Shown here: positions 33,401 through 39,935 of the stretch, in pieces
Numbering within the stretch: position 1 is the stretch's first letter
How the letters are laid out: every line of letters starts with the position of its first letter
NCBI GenBank assembly: GCA_000432915.1
Contig: HF995247.1
Span: 41,596-83,545 of the forward strand
Reading direction: 5' to 3'
Length of the DNA stretch: 41,950 nucleotides
Origin: Firmicutes bacterium CAG:194
GTDB taxonomy: Bacteria; Bacillota; Clostridia; Lachnospirales; Lachnospiraceae
Made by a program: the position numbers and the translations under genes
Notes under the pieces: generated by a model
Databases searched by the model: none
What the model was told of the DNA's origin: nothing
The model's input: the letters and a program-made list of their open reading frames with translations, nothing else

Positions 33401-34724
33401 TCGTGTCAAGGAACAGAAGCACGAAGAGCGTGTGGTACATTCCACAGCGATCAACAGACCAGTCTTTACGGAAGAAATGCGTAAAGAATATACGATCCTC
33501 TGCCCACAGATGTCTCCGTTCCACTTTGATCTGATGGAGGCAGCTTTCCGCGCAGCAGGCTACAATCTGGAAGTGTTACCTACGGATAACCGCCACGCTG
33601 TCGATACCGGTCTGAAATATGTCAATAATGATGCCTGCTATCCTTCTCTGATCGTTGTCGGTCAGATCATGGATGCACTCCTGTCCGGTAAATATGATAC
33701 AAACAAAGTCGCTGTTGTAATGTCACAGACCGGCGGTGGTTGTCGAGCCACCAACTATGTCGGCTTTATCCGGCGTGCACTTGGCAAGGCAGGGCTCAGC
33801 CATGTGCCTGTTATTTCCATCAATATGTCAAACAGTCTGGAATCCAATCCGGGCTTTAAGCTGAATGCCGATCTTCTGACCCGTGCTGCTTACAGTGCTG
33901 TATTCGGTGATATTTTCATGCGCTGCGTATACCGAATGCGTCCATATGAACTGACAAGAGGAAGTGTGGATGCTGTCCATGAAAAATGGAAGCTGAAATG
34001 TCAGGAATTTGTATCCGGAAAGCATATGTCCTTCTTCAAATTCCAGAGGATGTGCAGGCAGATGATCGAGGAATTCGATGCCATCCCTGTCAGCGAAGAT
34101 CCAAAGCCGCGTGTTGGTATTGTCGGCGAGATCCTTGTAAAATTCCTGCCTGCGGCAAACAACCATCTGGCAGAGCTTTTGGAAGCAGAAGGTGCAGAGC
34201 CTGTCTGTCCGGATCTGATTGACTTTATGCTCTACTGCTTCTACAACCAGATTTACAAGGCAGATCAGCTTGGCACGTCCAAAAAGGCCGCAAAGATTTC
34301 CAAATTCGGTATTTCAGCCGTAAACTTTGTCCGCTCTTCAGCTGCCAAGGCATTTCAGAAGTCCAAACACTTTGATCCGCCTGCCAATATCTATGATCTT
34401 GTAGATTACGCAAAAGAGATCGTATCCATTGGTAACCAGACCGGGGAAGGATGGTTCCTGACAGGTGAAATGATGGAACTGATCCACAGCGGTGCAACAA
34501 ATATCGTCTGTACACAGCCGTTTGGCTGTCTGCCAAACCACGTTGTCGGTAAAGGTGTTATCAAAGAACTGCGCAGACGTTACCCACAGGCAAATATCGT
34601 AGCAATCGACTACGACCCGGGAGCAAGTGAGGTAAATCAGCTCAACCGTATCAAGCTGATGCTCTCCACCGCCAATAAAAATCTGAAAAAACAGCAAAGT
34701 GACCAAAAGGAAGCCTCAGTATAA
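30426..34724 (+). CDS. 2-hydroxyacyl-CoA dehydratase activase-related protein, giant fused form
   Basis: A 1432-aa cytoplasmic fusion. Two BadF/BcrA/HgdC-type ASKHA ATPase domains occupy about residues 5-295 and 318-590. Each has the phosphate loop (LGIDIGSTTVK; LGIDAGSTTTK) and the paired cysteines that hold the shared [4Fe-4S] cluster (CAGGTGSF with RCGVF; CSSGCGSF with RCTVF). A Cys-rich segment follows (CQGCTNHC, then NRCERG), then a DUF2229 region and an HgdB-like dehydratase component to the C-terminus. Activases of this type use ATP to inject one electron into a radical dehydratase. The substrate is unknown and no separate dehydratase is nearby. Start 30426 has AAGGAAGGTGA upstream. 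Confidence 0.9.
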   Translation: MEKQLYTLGIDIGSTTVKIAILDEAKQLIFSDYRRHFANIRETLRDLFKEAYVIHGDITVSPMITGSGGLSLANYLGIPFTQEVIAVSTALKEAAPQTDVAIELGGEDAKIIYFEGGNVEQRMNGICAGGTGSFIDQMASLLQTDATGLNEYAKGYQSLYTIAARCGVFAKSDIQPLINDGATKEDLSASIFQAVVNQTISGLACGKPIRGHVAFLGGPLHFLSELKESFIRTLKLDEEHIVSPENSHLFAAIGSALNADLKTQFTLKEMVDKLSQEIKIAFEVERLSPLFESRTEYELFTTRHNSHKVHTAPLSSYQGNCYLGIDAGSTTTKVALIGEDGSLLYSFYSSNNGNPLQTAITAIKDIYAQLPERAVIKHACSTGYGEALMKAAFLLDEGEVETVAHYYAAAFFSPDVDCILDIGGQDMKCIKIKNGTVDSVQLNEACSSGCGSFIETFAKSLNYSVEDFAHEALFAKHPIDLGTRCTVFMNSKVKQAQKEGASVSDISAGLAYSVIKNALFKVIKVSSASELGKKIVVQGGTFYNDAVLRSFEIIAGCEAVRPDIAGIMGAFGAALIAKERFHEKEAKAARTLDAREPETTMLSIDKINELTFTTRMAKCQGCTNHCRLTINQFTGGRQYISGNRCERGIGKEKNKNNIPNLYEYKLHRIFDYEPLPADEATRGQVGIPRVLNMYENYPFWFTFFTELKYQVVLSPSSTHQIYELGIESIPSESECYPAKLAHGHVTWLIRHHVPYIFYPALFYERDEVKGAGNHYNCPIVTSYSENIKNNVEEIGRGEVRFQNPFLSFRDKDTIAHVLLQEFPDIPSGELLHAIDKAWDEQENARLDMQKKGEETLAYLNETGKRGIVLAGRPYHIDPEINHGIPELINSYGIAVLTEDSISHLGWPERPLIVSDQWMYHSRLYAAASYVRTVDNLDLIQLNSFGCGLDAVTTDQVNDILTGSDKIYTCLKIDEVNNLGAARIRIRSLIAALRVKEQKHEERVVHSTAINRPVFTEEMRKEYTILCPQMSPFHFDLMEAAFRAAGYNLEVLPTDNRHAVDTGLKYVNNDACYPSLIVVGQIMDALLSGKYDTNKVAVVMSQTGGGCRATNYVGFIRRALGKAGLSHVPVISINMSNSLESNPGFKLNADLLTRAAYSAVFGDIFMRCVYRMRPYELTRGSVDAVHEKWKLKCQEFVSGKHMSFFKFQRMCRQMIEEFDAIPVSEDPKPRVGIVGEILVKFLPAANNHLAELLEAEGAEPVCPDLIDFMLYCFYNQIYKADQLGTSKKAAKISKFGISAVNFVRSSAAKAFQKSKHFDPPANIYDLVDYAKEIVSIGNQTGEGWFLTGEMMELIHSGATNIVCTQPFGCLPNHVVGKGVIKELRRRYPQANIVAIDYDPGASEVNQLNRIKLMLSTANKNLKKQQSDQKEASV

Positions 34725-34730
34725 AAAACT

Positions 34731-34760
34731 AAGGGCGCTATCTATGAGATAGCGCCCTTT
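34731..34760. terminator. Bidirectional terminator between convergent genes
   Basis: A strong 13-bp stem (AAGGGCGCTATCT/AGATAGCGCCCTT) with a 3-nt loop. T-rich sequence follows on both strands (plus: TTATTATTT; minus: AGTTTTTTA). It serves the activase gene and the opposing EAL gene. Confidence 0.9.
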
Positions 34761-34801
34761 ATTATTTATGCTACAGGTATCAAACGATATCATACGGCAT
34801 G

Positions 34802-36475
34802 TTATGCATTTACCACCTGCTTTTGATTTTTGTCAAACTTCTGCTCAAACTCGTGGATTGGAATCGGTCTGGAAAAATAATAGCCCTGTCCCATTTCACA
34901 GTTCAGACGTTTCAGTTCATCTACCATTTCCCTTGTCTCAACACCCTCTGCAACGGATTCCAGTCCCAAAGACTTGGCAAGCCCAACCGAAAACTCCAGA
35001 ATATTACCCTTTGCCTTTCCTGCAGAATAGCCTTCCAGAAAACGCATATCCAGCTTCAGCACATCGACCGGGATTTCCGTCAGCATATTCAGGGAAGAAT
35101 ACCCTGATCCGAAATCATCCATTTCCACTTTAAATCCCAGTTTTTCCATCTGATTGACCATATCAAGGATCTGATTCTGGTTTTCCGTATAAACCGTTTC
35201 CGTGATCTCCATATGCAAAAGAGATGGTTCTATGTCATATTTATCCATCAGTTCCAAAATTCTATCCATGAAATCCGAATGGTACAGATCCGCTCTTGAA
35301 ACATTGACCGAAATAGGAATCAGCGTTCTGTTTTCCTGTTTCCATCTGGCAAGCATCCTGCACACCTGCTCCCAGACATACAGATCCACCTCTGTAATAA
35401 ACCCGGTTTTTTCGAAAATCGGAATAAACTGCCCCGGCGGCAAAAGCCCGCGTTCCGGATTCATCCAACGGATCAACGCTTCCGCTCCCACATATTCTTC
35501 TGTTTTCAAATTGCATTTTGGCTGTAAATAAACGAGAAATTCTCCATCGGCAAGTGCCTGTTGCATGGAATTGGTAATCTCTTTTTCCAATAACAGTTCA
35601 TTCCGCATGGAATCGTCAAAATATGCGTATGCTTCTCCGTATTTTCCCTTTATCCTTTTCACTGCAAGAGCAGCACGATCATACATAACCGTCACATCAA
35701 TCGTTCTGTCCTCGATCTGATATATCCCAAAGCGGACAACAATCTTCATTTGCAATGGATATCGTTCCATTGCCTTATCCACATAACCGACCATTTCTTC
35801 ATATCCGTTTTTACGCACAAGCAGCATCACAAAACAATCGCCGGAAATTCTACCGCAGATCCCACCGTTTTCTCTTGCAAAGCCTGTCATGATTCTTGCC
35901 AGATACTGTAAAAGCCTGTCTCCCTCATGGATCCCATAAATATCATTTACCACGCGGAACTGTTCAATATCAAATGCTATGATATCATAAACTGCTTCTT
36001 CTCTCAAAAGATCCTGCGCCTTTTTACAGAATCCTTCTCTGTTATAGCAGCCCGTCAGCGTATCTAAATCGATCGTTTTCATCAGATAGTCCACTTCCTG
36101 TTTCCGTATCTCATCCCCGATCTTCTGTAAAATCAGTTCCCTGTCATACGACTTTGTCAGATATGCGGACGCACCATAGGAAAGTGCTTCTATCTCAGCA
36201 TCATTGTTGTCCTGCTGCGTGATCACAATAACCGGTATATCAGCAATTACCTCATCTGCCTGTTGCACACTCAGAAATTCATACCCATTCATGACAGGCA
36301 TATAGAGATCCAATAAGATTACGGCAATATGATCACCATTTTCATGTAACACAGCCAATGCGTCTCTGCCATTTGCGGCAGTGAACACTTTATATTTTTC
36401 CTGTAAAATATCAGCCAGAATCGATCGATCCAGTTCGCTGTCATCTACGATCAAAATCCCTTTTTTATTTATCAT
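34802..36475 (-). CDS. Response regulator with degenerate GGDEF and EAL domains (c-di-GMP phosphodiesterase)
   Basis: A 557-aa signalling protein with three domains. The receiver domain (1-120) has D11/D12, phosphoacceptor D56, T86 and K108. The GGDEF-like domain (about 135-295) has SGDCF (211-215) in place of GGDEF, so cyclase activity is unlikely. The EAL domain (about 300-545) has E332-A-L, N391, E423, D453-D454, K474, E510 and Q530, the full metal-binding and catalytic set. It is therefore likely a phosphorylation-controlled c-di-GMP hydrolase. No partner kinase is adjacent. Start 36475 (MINKKGILIVDDSE, GGGGTGA upstream) is preferred over a reading from 36598, which would begin inside the promoter. 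Confidence 0.9.
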   Translation of the reverse strand: MINKKGILIVDDSELDRSILADILQEKYKVFTAANGRDALAVLHENGDHIAVILLDLYMPVMNGYEFLSVQQADEVIADIPVIVITQQDNNDAEIEALSYGASAYLTKSYDRELILQKIGDEIRKQEVDYLMKTIDLDTLTGCYNREGFCKKAQDLLREEAVYDIIAFDIEQFRVVNDIYGIHEGDRLLQYLARIMTGFARENGGICGRISGDCFVMLLVRKNGYEEMVGYVDKAMERYPLQMKIVVRFGIYQIEDRTIDVTVMYDRAALAVKRIKGKYGEAYAYFDDSMRNELLLEKEITNSMQQALADGEFLVYLQPKCNLKTEEYVGAEALIRWMNPERGLLPPGQFIPIFEKTGFITEVDLYVWEQVCRMLARWKQENRTLIPISVNVSRADLYHSDFMDRILELMDKYDIEPSLLHMEITETVYTENQNQILDMVNQMEKLGFKVEMDDFGSGYSSLNMLTEIPVDVLKLDMRFLEGYSAGKAKGNILEFSVGLAKSLGLESVAEGVETREMVDELKRLNCEMGQGYYFSRPIPIHEFEQKFDKNQKQVVNA

Positions 36476-36569
36476 ACATTCACCCCAATATGATGTAACA
36501 GGCACCCAACAGCTCCACCGGTAATATGAATCTTGCTGTTCCTGCACGCGTAGTCCAAATACTATGTTT

Positions 36570-36598
36570 AGTATATCATACAAAAAGGACTGTTTCAA
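36570..36598 (-). promoter_or_regulatory. Predicted sigma-A promoter of the REC-GGDEF-EAL gene
   Basis: Minus strand TTGAAA (36593-36598), a 17-bp spacer and TATACT (36570-36575), leaving a leader of about 90 nt. No known riboswitch consensus was recognised in that leader. Confidence 0.65.
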
Positions 36599-36864
36599 CC
36601 GTTAATAATTTGTGCATTTTGCAAAAAGCAATGCAAAAAAGAAGTGTTTTCTGTTTCTTTTCTTATTTTTCCGTGCCATAAGCATTCTCCTTTTGTATAC
36701 CGCAGGAAGTTTGCTTTGCTATACATTATTTAATTCCATAGCACACTTATTTCATGAAGAAGAATGAAAACATCTTCTCTTTGTTCGTTATGTTATTATT
36801 ATTAACTTTTTCGTGCTATTTCAAAACATTTTTCTCCATTTTTATGATTTTTTATTACTATCTA

Positions 36865-36893
36865 TTGCATAATAGTCTCAACAGTGCTATTCT
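36865..36893 (+). promoter_or_regulatory. Candidate promoter of the HTH-UGDH gene
   Basis: TTGCAT (36865-36870), a 17-bp spacer and TATTCT (36888-36893) with an extended TG before the -10. It would start transcription near 36900, about 68 nt before the gene. A TATAAT at 36937-36942 is an alternative -10 but lacks a well-spaced -35. Confidence 0.4.
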
Positions 36894-36930
36894 ACAAAAG
36901 ATTTCAATATTGAAGCGATTTTAAAATAAT

Positions 36931-36945
36931 GTTATTTATAATAAC
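36931..36945. promoter_or_regulatory. Perfect 15-bp dyad, possible operator
   Basis: GTTATT-TAT-AATAAC is a perfect inverted repeat with 6-bp arms, 24 bp before the ATG of the HTH-UGDH fusion. A related imperfect site (GTTATTATTATTAAC, 12 of 15 identical) lies at 36792-36806. XRE-type regulators bind dyads of this size, so autoregulation by the fused domain is possible. The AT-richness also makes chance plausible. Confidence 0.4.
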
Positions 36946-36968
36946 CAATAGAGAAAGGGGATTTTCAA

Positions 36969-38450
36969 ATGAAGAAACTATCCACAGCAATTCTTGCAGA
37001 AATTGTTGAAACCAAAAGAAAAGCTGCAAAAATGACACAGGCGCAGCTTGCAGAGAAAACCGGTATTAACAGAGCACAGCTCTCAAGACTGGAACAGGAA
37101 GATTACTATCCTTCCATTCCCCAACTGGAAGCGCTCGGAGAAGCACTTGACTTCGATCTGGATGATGTATTTATCAACGCATCCAGTAAGAAAATCGAGT
37201 CTCCGTCACCACTCAATATCGCAGTCGCCGGAACAGGTTATGTAGGGCTTTCCATTGCCACACTGCTTGCACAGCACAATCATGTCACAGCTGTTGATGT
37301 CATCCCGGAAAAGGTAGAAATGCTTAACAACCGCAAATCTCCGATTCAGGACGATTATATTGAAAAATATCTTGCTGAAAAAGATCTTGATCTGACTGCC
37401 ACACTGGATGGCGCGGCAGCTTATAAGAATGCGGATTTCGTTGTCATTGCCACGCCGACCAACTATGACAGCAAGATGAACTACTTTGATACCTCTCTTG
37501 TAGAAGATGTCATCAAGCTTGTGCTTTCCGTTAATCAGGATGCTATTATGGTCATCAAGTCCACTATTCCGGTCGGCTTCACAAAATCTGTCCGCGAGAA
37601 ATACAATACAAAAAATATTATTTTCAGTCCGGAATTTCTGCGTGAATCCAAAGCATTATATGACAACCTCTATCCAAGCCGTATTATCGTATCTACCGAT
37701 AAGGAAGATGAAAGACTTGTAGAAAAATCACACCAGTTTGCTGCTCTTCTGCAGGAAGGAGCCCTCAAGGAAAATATCGATACATTATTTATGGGATTTA
37801 CAGAGGCAGAAGCGGTGAAGCTGTTTGCCAACACGTATCTGGCACTCCGCGTTTCCTACTTCAATGAGCTGGATACTTATGCAGAAATGAAAGGTCTGAA
37901 TACCGAGGACATCATTGATGGTGTCTGCCTGGATCCGCGTATCGGAACACACTATAATAATCCCAGCTTTGGATACGGTGGTTACTGCCTGCCTAAGGAT
38001 ACGAAACAGCTCCTTGCCAACTACAATGATGTTCCGCAAAATATGATGAGTGCGATTGTGGAAAGTAATAAGACGAGAAAGGATTTCATTGCTGATCGTG
38101 TTCTGGAAATGGCCGGCTATTACGGTTATGATCATTCCAATATGTACAGCTCAGAGCTTGAAAAAGATGTTACGATCGGCGTATACCGTCTGACCATGAA
38201 AAGTAATTCCGATAATTTCCGCCAGTCTTCTATCCAGGGTGTTATGAAACGTATTAAAGCCAAGGGCGCCAAAGTCATTATTTATGAACCGACCTTAAAG
38301 AACGGTGATACATTCTTCGGCAGTGAAATTGTCAATGATCTTGAAAAGTTCAAAGCACGATCCCATGCGATCATTGCCAACCGTTATGACAGCTGCCTTG
38401 ATGATGTAAAAGAGAAAGTTTATACACGCGATCTGTTCAGAAGAGATTAA
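36969..38450 (+). CDS. UDP-glucose/GDP-mannose dehydrogenase fused to an N-terminal XRE helix-turn-helix
   Basis: A 493-aa fusion. Residues about 8-68 form a Cro/C1-type HTH (KRKAAKMTQAQLAEKTGINRAQLSRLEQ, then PSIPQLEALGEALDFDLDDVF). Residues 81-493 are a complete nucleotide-sugar dehydrogenase with the NAD loop GTGYVG (88-93), IKSTIPVGFT, SPEFLRES (Glu222), K284 and N288, and catalytic C340 in GGYCLPKDTK. The enzyme half would oxidise UDP-glucose to UDP-glucuronate in two NAD-dependent steps. The frame runs through with no stop between the parts. Start 36969 has AGAAAGGGG upstream. No polysaccharide genes flank it. A DNA-binding or regulatory role for the first domain is an inference. Confidence 0.92.
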   Translation: MKKLSTAILAEIVETKRKAAKMTQAQLAEKTGINRAQLSRLEQEDYYPSIPQLEALGEALDFDLDDVFINASSKKIESPSPLNIAVAGTGYVGLSIATLLAQHNHVTAVDVIPEKVEMLNNRKSPIQDDYIEKYLAEKDLDLTATLDGAAAYKNADFVVIATPTNYDSKMNYFDTSLVEDVIKLVLSVNQDAIMVIKSTIPVGFTKSVREKYNTKNIIFSPEFLRESKALYDNLYPSRIIVSTDKEDERLVEKSHQFAALLQEGALKENIDTLFMGFTEAEAVKLFANTYLALRVSYFNELDTYAEMKGLNTEDIIDGVCLDPRIGTHYNNPSFGYGGYCLPKDTKQLLANYNDVPQNMMSAIVESNKTRKDFIADRVLEMAGYYGYDHSNMYSSELEKDVTIGVYRLTMKSNSDNFRQSSIQGVMKRIKAKGAKVIIYEPTLKNGDTFFGSEIVNDLEKFKARSHAIIANRYDSCLDDVKEKVYTRDLFRRD

Positions 38451-38463
38451 ATGTAATTTATCA

Positions 38464-38486
38464 GAGCCGGATATTTTATCCGGCTC
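38464..38486 (+). terminator. Hairpin after the HTH-UGDH gene
   Basis: A perfect 10-bp stem (GAGCCGGATA/TATCCGGCTC) with a TTT loop, 13 bp after the stop. The T tract that follows is poor, so termination may be weak. The same stem would also form in any RNA made from the opposite strand. Confidence 0.6.
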
Positions 38487-38587
38487 GAGACCGTTTCAAG
38501 TTTTGTGTAAACGTTAAAAACTGATATAAGATTTGTGAATAGTTACAAATGGGCAGAGCCGATTTTCCGGATTCTGCCCATATCTGC

Positions 38588-38615
38588 ATTATACAGTAGT
38601 TTTTAGGCATGTCAA
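38588..38615 (-). promoter_or_regulatory. Orphan consensus sigma-A promoter
   Basis: Minus strand TTGACA (38610-38615), a 16-bp spacer and TATAAT (38588-38593), both hexamers perfect. It fires toward the 3' end of the fusion dehydrogenase gene, with no coding gene in front of it. It may drive a small RNA, or be left over from a mobile element. Confidence 0.6.
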
Positions 38616-38639
38616 TAAAACCTGCCTAAAATTGACTGT

Positions 38640-38769
38640 TTTACAGGTTCCGTCCTGCCAGACGTTCTTCAAAATAAATTTCAAGCTGGGAATGGATCTG
38701 TCCCTTTACAGGTTCCGCCCTGCCAGACGTTCTTCAAAATAAATTTCAAGCTGGGAATGGATCTGTCCC
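38640..38769. repeat. 65-bp direct tandem duplication
   Basis: Two adjacent 65-bp copies (38640-38704 and 38705-38769) differ at one base (T 38654 versus C 38719). The unit covers the last codons, the stop codon and a few following bases of the transposase remnant. The near identity indicates a recent duplication. Confidence 0.95.
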
Positions 38770-38879
38770 CAGTCCTGCCTGTGTCCGGTCCATTTTTTCG
38801 TGATATCCATGGTTGCCAGATACAGCATTTTCAAAAGGCTGTCATCCGACGGAAAAACCGTTTTGCTTTGTATTAAGTT
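38706..38879 (-). pseudogene. C-terminal remnant of an IS256/Mutator-family transposase
   Basis: A 57-codon open stretch closed upstream by an in-frame TAG (38880-38882). It reads KTVFPSDDSLLKMLYLATMD, then ITKKWTGHRQDWGQIHSQLE and IYFEERLAGRNL before a TAA stop. This matches the C-terminal end of IS256-family transposases (the LKxLYLA...KKWT...W...L.I.FE.R pattern). The DDE catalytic core is absent, so it is dead. A second copy of the last 17 or so codons follows the stop as part of a tandem duplication. Confidence 0.85.
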
Positions 38880-38899
38880 CTATTATACAAAAATAGCAA

Positions 38900-38949
38900 A
38901 AAAACAACTTGATACAAAAAGTATTTTATTTTTGTATCAAGCTGTTTTT
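38900..38949 (-). terminator. Terminator of proB
   Basis: Long inverted repeat of 21-nt arms (38900-38920 and 38929-38949) with one mismatch and an 8-nt loop. On the minus strand the stem runs into GTTGTTTTTTTGC. It lies 55 bp after the proB stop. Confidence 0.8.
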
Positions 38950-39004
38950 CTAGTTTAAAATTATTTTTACTATATCATGACTCACCAGCGAGAAACGAGA
39001 AACA

Positions 39005-39847
39005 TTACATATTCTCAATAAACGTCACCAGATCAAATTCTTCGCTCTTATGCGCCTTAAATAACGTACCGTATTCTCTGCCGTCCATGATGCGGTGGAT
39101 GATCCGGACATCTGCCGCATTGGCAATGATCATGTCTGCACCGGAGCTGGTTGCGATTCTGGCAGCGGAAAGCTTCGTGCCCATGCCGCCGGTTCCGACA
39201 CTTGAGCTTGTTCCTTTTCCCATTCCCATAATAGAATCGTCCAGATGATCCACAACACTGATAAATTCCGCATCCGGATTTTTATTCGGATCATCTGTGT
39301 ATAAGCCATCGATATCGGAAAGCAGGATCAGAAGGTCTGCATCGATCAGTGCTGCTACGATAGCTGACAGCGTATCATTATCACCGAACTCAATCTCGAA
39401 AGTGGAAACCGTATCGTTTTCATTAACGATCGGTATTGCGCCAAGCTTTAAGAGCTCTGAAAATGTATTTTTGGCATTGAAGCGGTTCAGCGGCTCTGCG
39501 ATCGTATTTTTCGTCATCAGAACCTGTGCAGCCACATGGTTGTATTCTGCAAAAAGCTTCTGATAGGTCATCATAAGACGTGCCTGTCCGATGGCAGCAC
39601 ACGCCTGCTTCACAGCGATCGGATTGTCTTCTTTGCCGATATGTACTGCCCTTTTGCCGACTGCAATGGCACCACTGGAAACAAGTACCACTTCCTTACC
39701 CTGATTGGCAATATTGCAAAGCTCCCGCACCAGAACATCCAGTTTTGTATAATCCAGTCCGCCCGTCTCCTTATGCTGCAGAGAAGAGGAACCGATCTTG
39801 ATAACGATTCTCTTTTTATCCTTGATTTCTTCCCGTAAAGTTCCCAT
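39005..39847 (-). CDS. proB: Glutamate 5-kinase
   Basis: First enzyme of proline synthesis, phosphorylating glutamate to gamma-glutamyl phosphate in the cytoplasm. The 280-aa protein is an amino acid kinase domain with KIGSSSL, LVSSGAIAVGKR, NENDTVSTFEIEFGDNDTLSA, LLSDIDGLY and GGMGTKLSAARIA. The C-terminal PUA domain found in the 367-aa E. coli enzyme is missing, as in the short ProB class. No proA is adjacent within the window. The Shine-Dalgarno AAGGAG sits about 14 nt before the ATG, an unusually long spacing. Confidence 0.94.
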   Translation of the reverse strand: MGTLREEIKDKKRIVIKIGSSSLQHKETGGLDYTKLDVLVRELCNIANQGKEVVLVSSGAIAVGKRAVHIGKEDNPIAVKQACAAIGQARLMMTYQKLFAEYNHVAAQVLMTKNTIAEPLNRFNAKNTFSELLKLGAIPIVNENDTVSTFEIEFGDNDTLSAIVAALIDADLLILLSDIDGLYTDDPNKNPDAEFISVVDHLDDSIMGMGKGTSSSVGTGGMGTKLSAARIATSSGADMIIANAADVRIIHRIMDGREYGTLFKAHKSEEFDLVTFIENM

Positions 39848-39935
39848 TGTATTTATTTCTGCTCCTTTTTCTGACTATTTCATTTCCCGACTACTATATC
39901 ATATCTGCCGGATCCGGCTGGCTAAGATTCTGCAA

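Larger units (their letters stand above)
36599..36968. other. AT-rich divergent intergenic region
   Basis: 370 bp between divergent genes with no convincing gene on either strand. It is very AT-rich and holds a candidate plus-strand promoter and dyad sites, listed separately. Confidence 0.6.
38451..39004. other. Intergenic region with transposase remnant and hairpins
   Basis: A 554-bp gap between the fusion dehydrogenase gene and proB. It contains a terminator-like hairpin, a stem-loop at about 38550-38578 (GGGCAGA/TCTGCCC ends), a minus-strand consensus promoter, a 65-bp tandem duplication, an IS256-type transposase fragment and the proB terminator. No intact gene was found. Confidence 0.75.

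Noticed and set aside
36476..36570. Possible c-di-GMP riboswitch in the leader of the EAL gene
   Set aside because: The leader is only about 90 nt and does not show the conserved GEMM helices or bases.
38900..38949. Long inverted repeat considered as insertion-sequence terminal repeats
   Set aside because: The arms are adjacent with an 8-nt loop and followed by a T run in the proB direction, which fits a terminator. The transposase fragment lies outside the arms.
39909..39920. Perfect 12-bp palindrome GCCGGATCCGGC between the FAD oxidoreductase gene and proB
   Set aside because: It is short and has no T run on either strand, so it is not a credible terminator. No second copy was noticed, and it may be chance.
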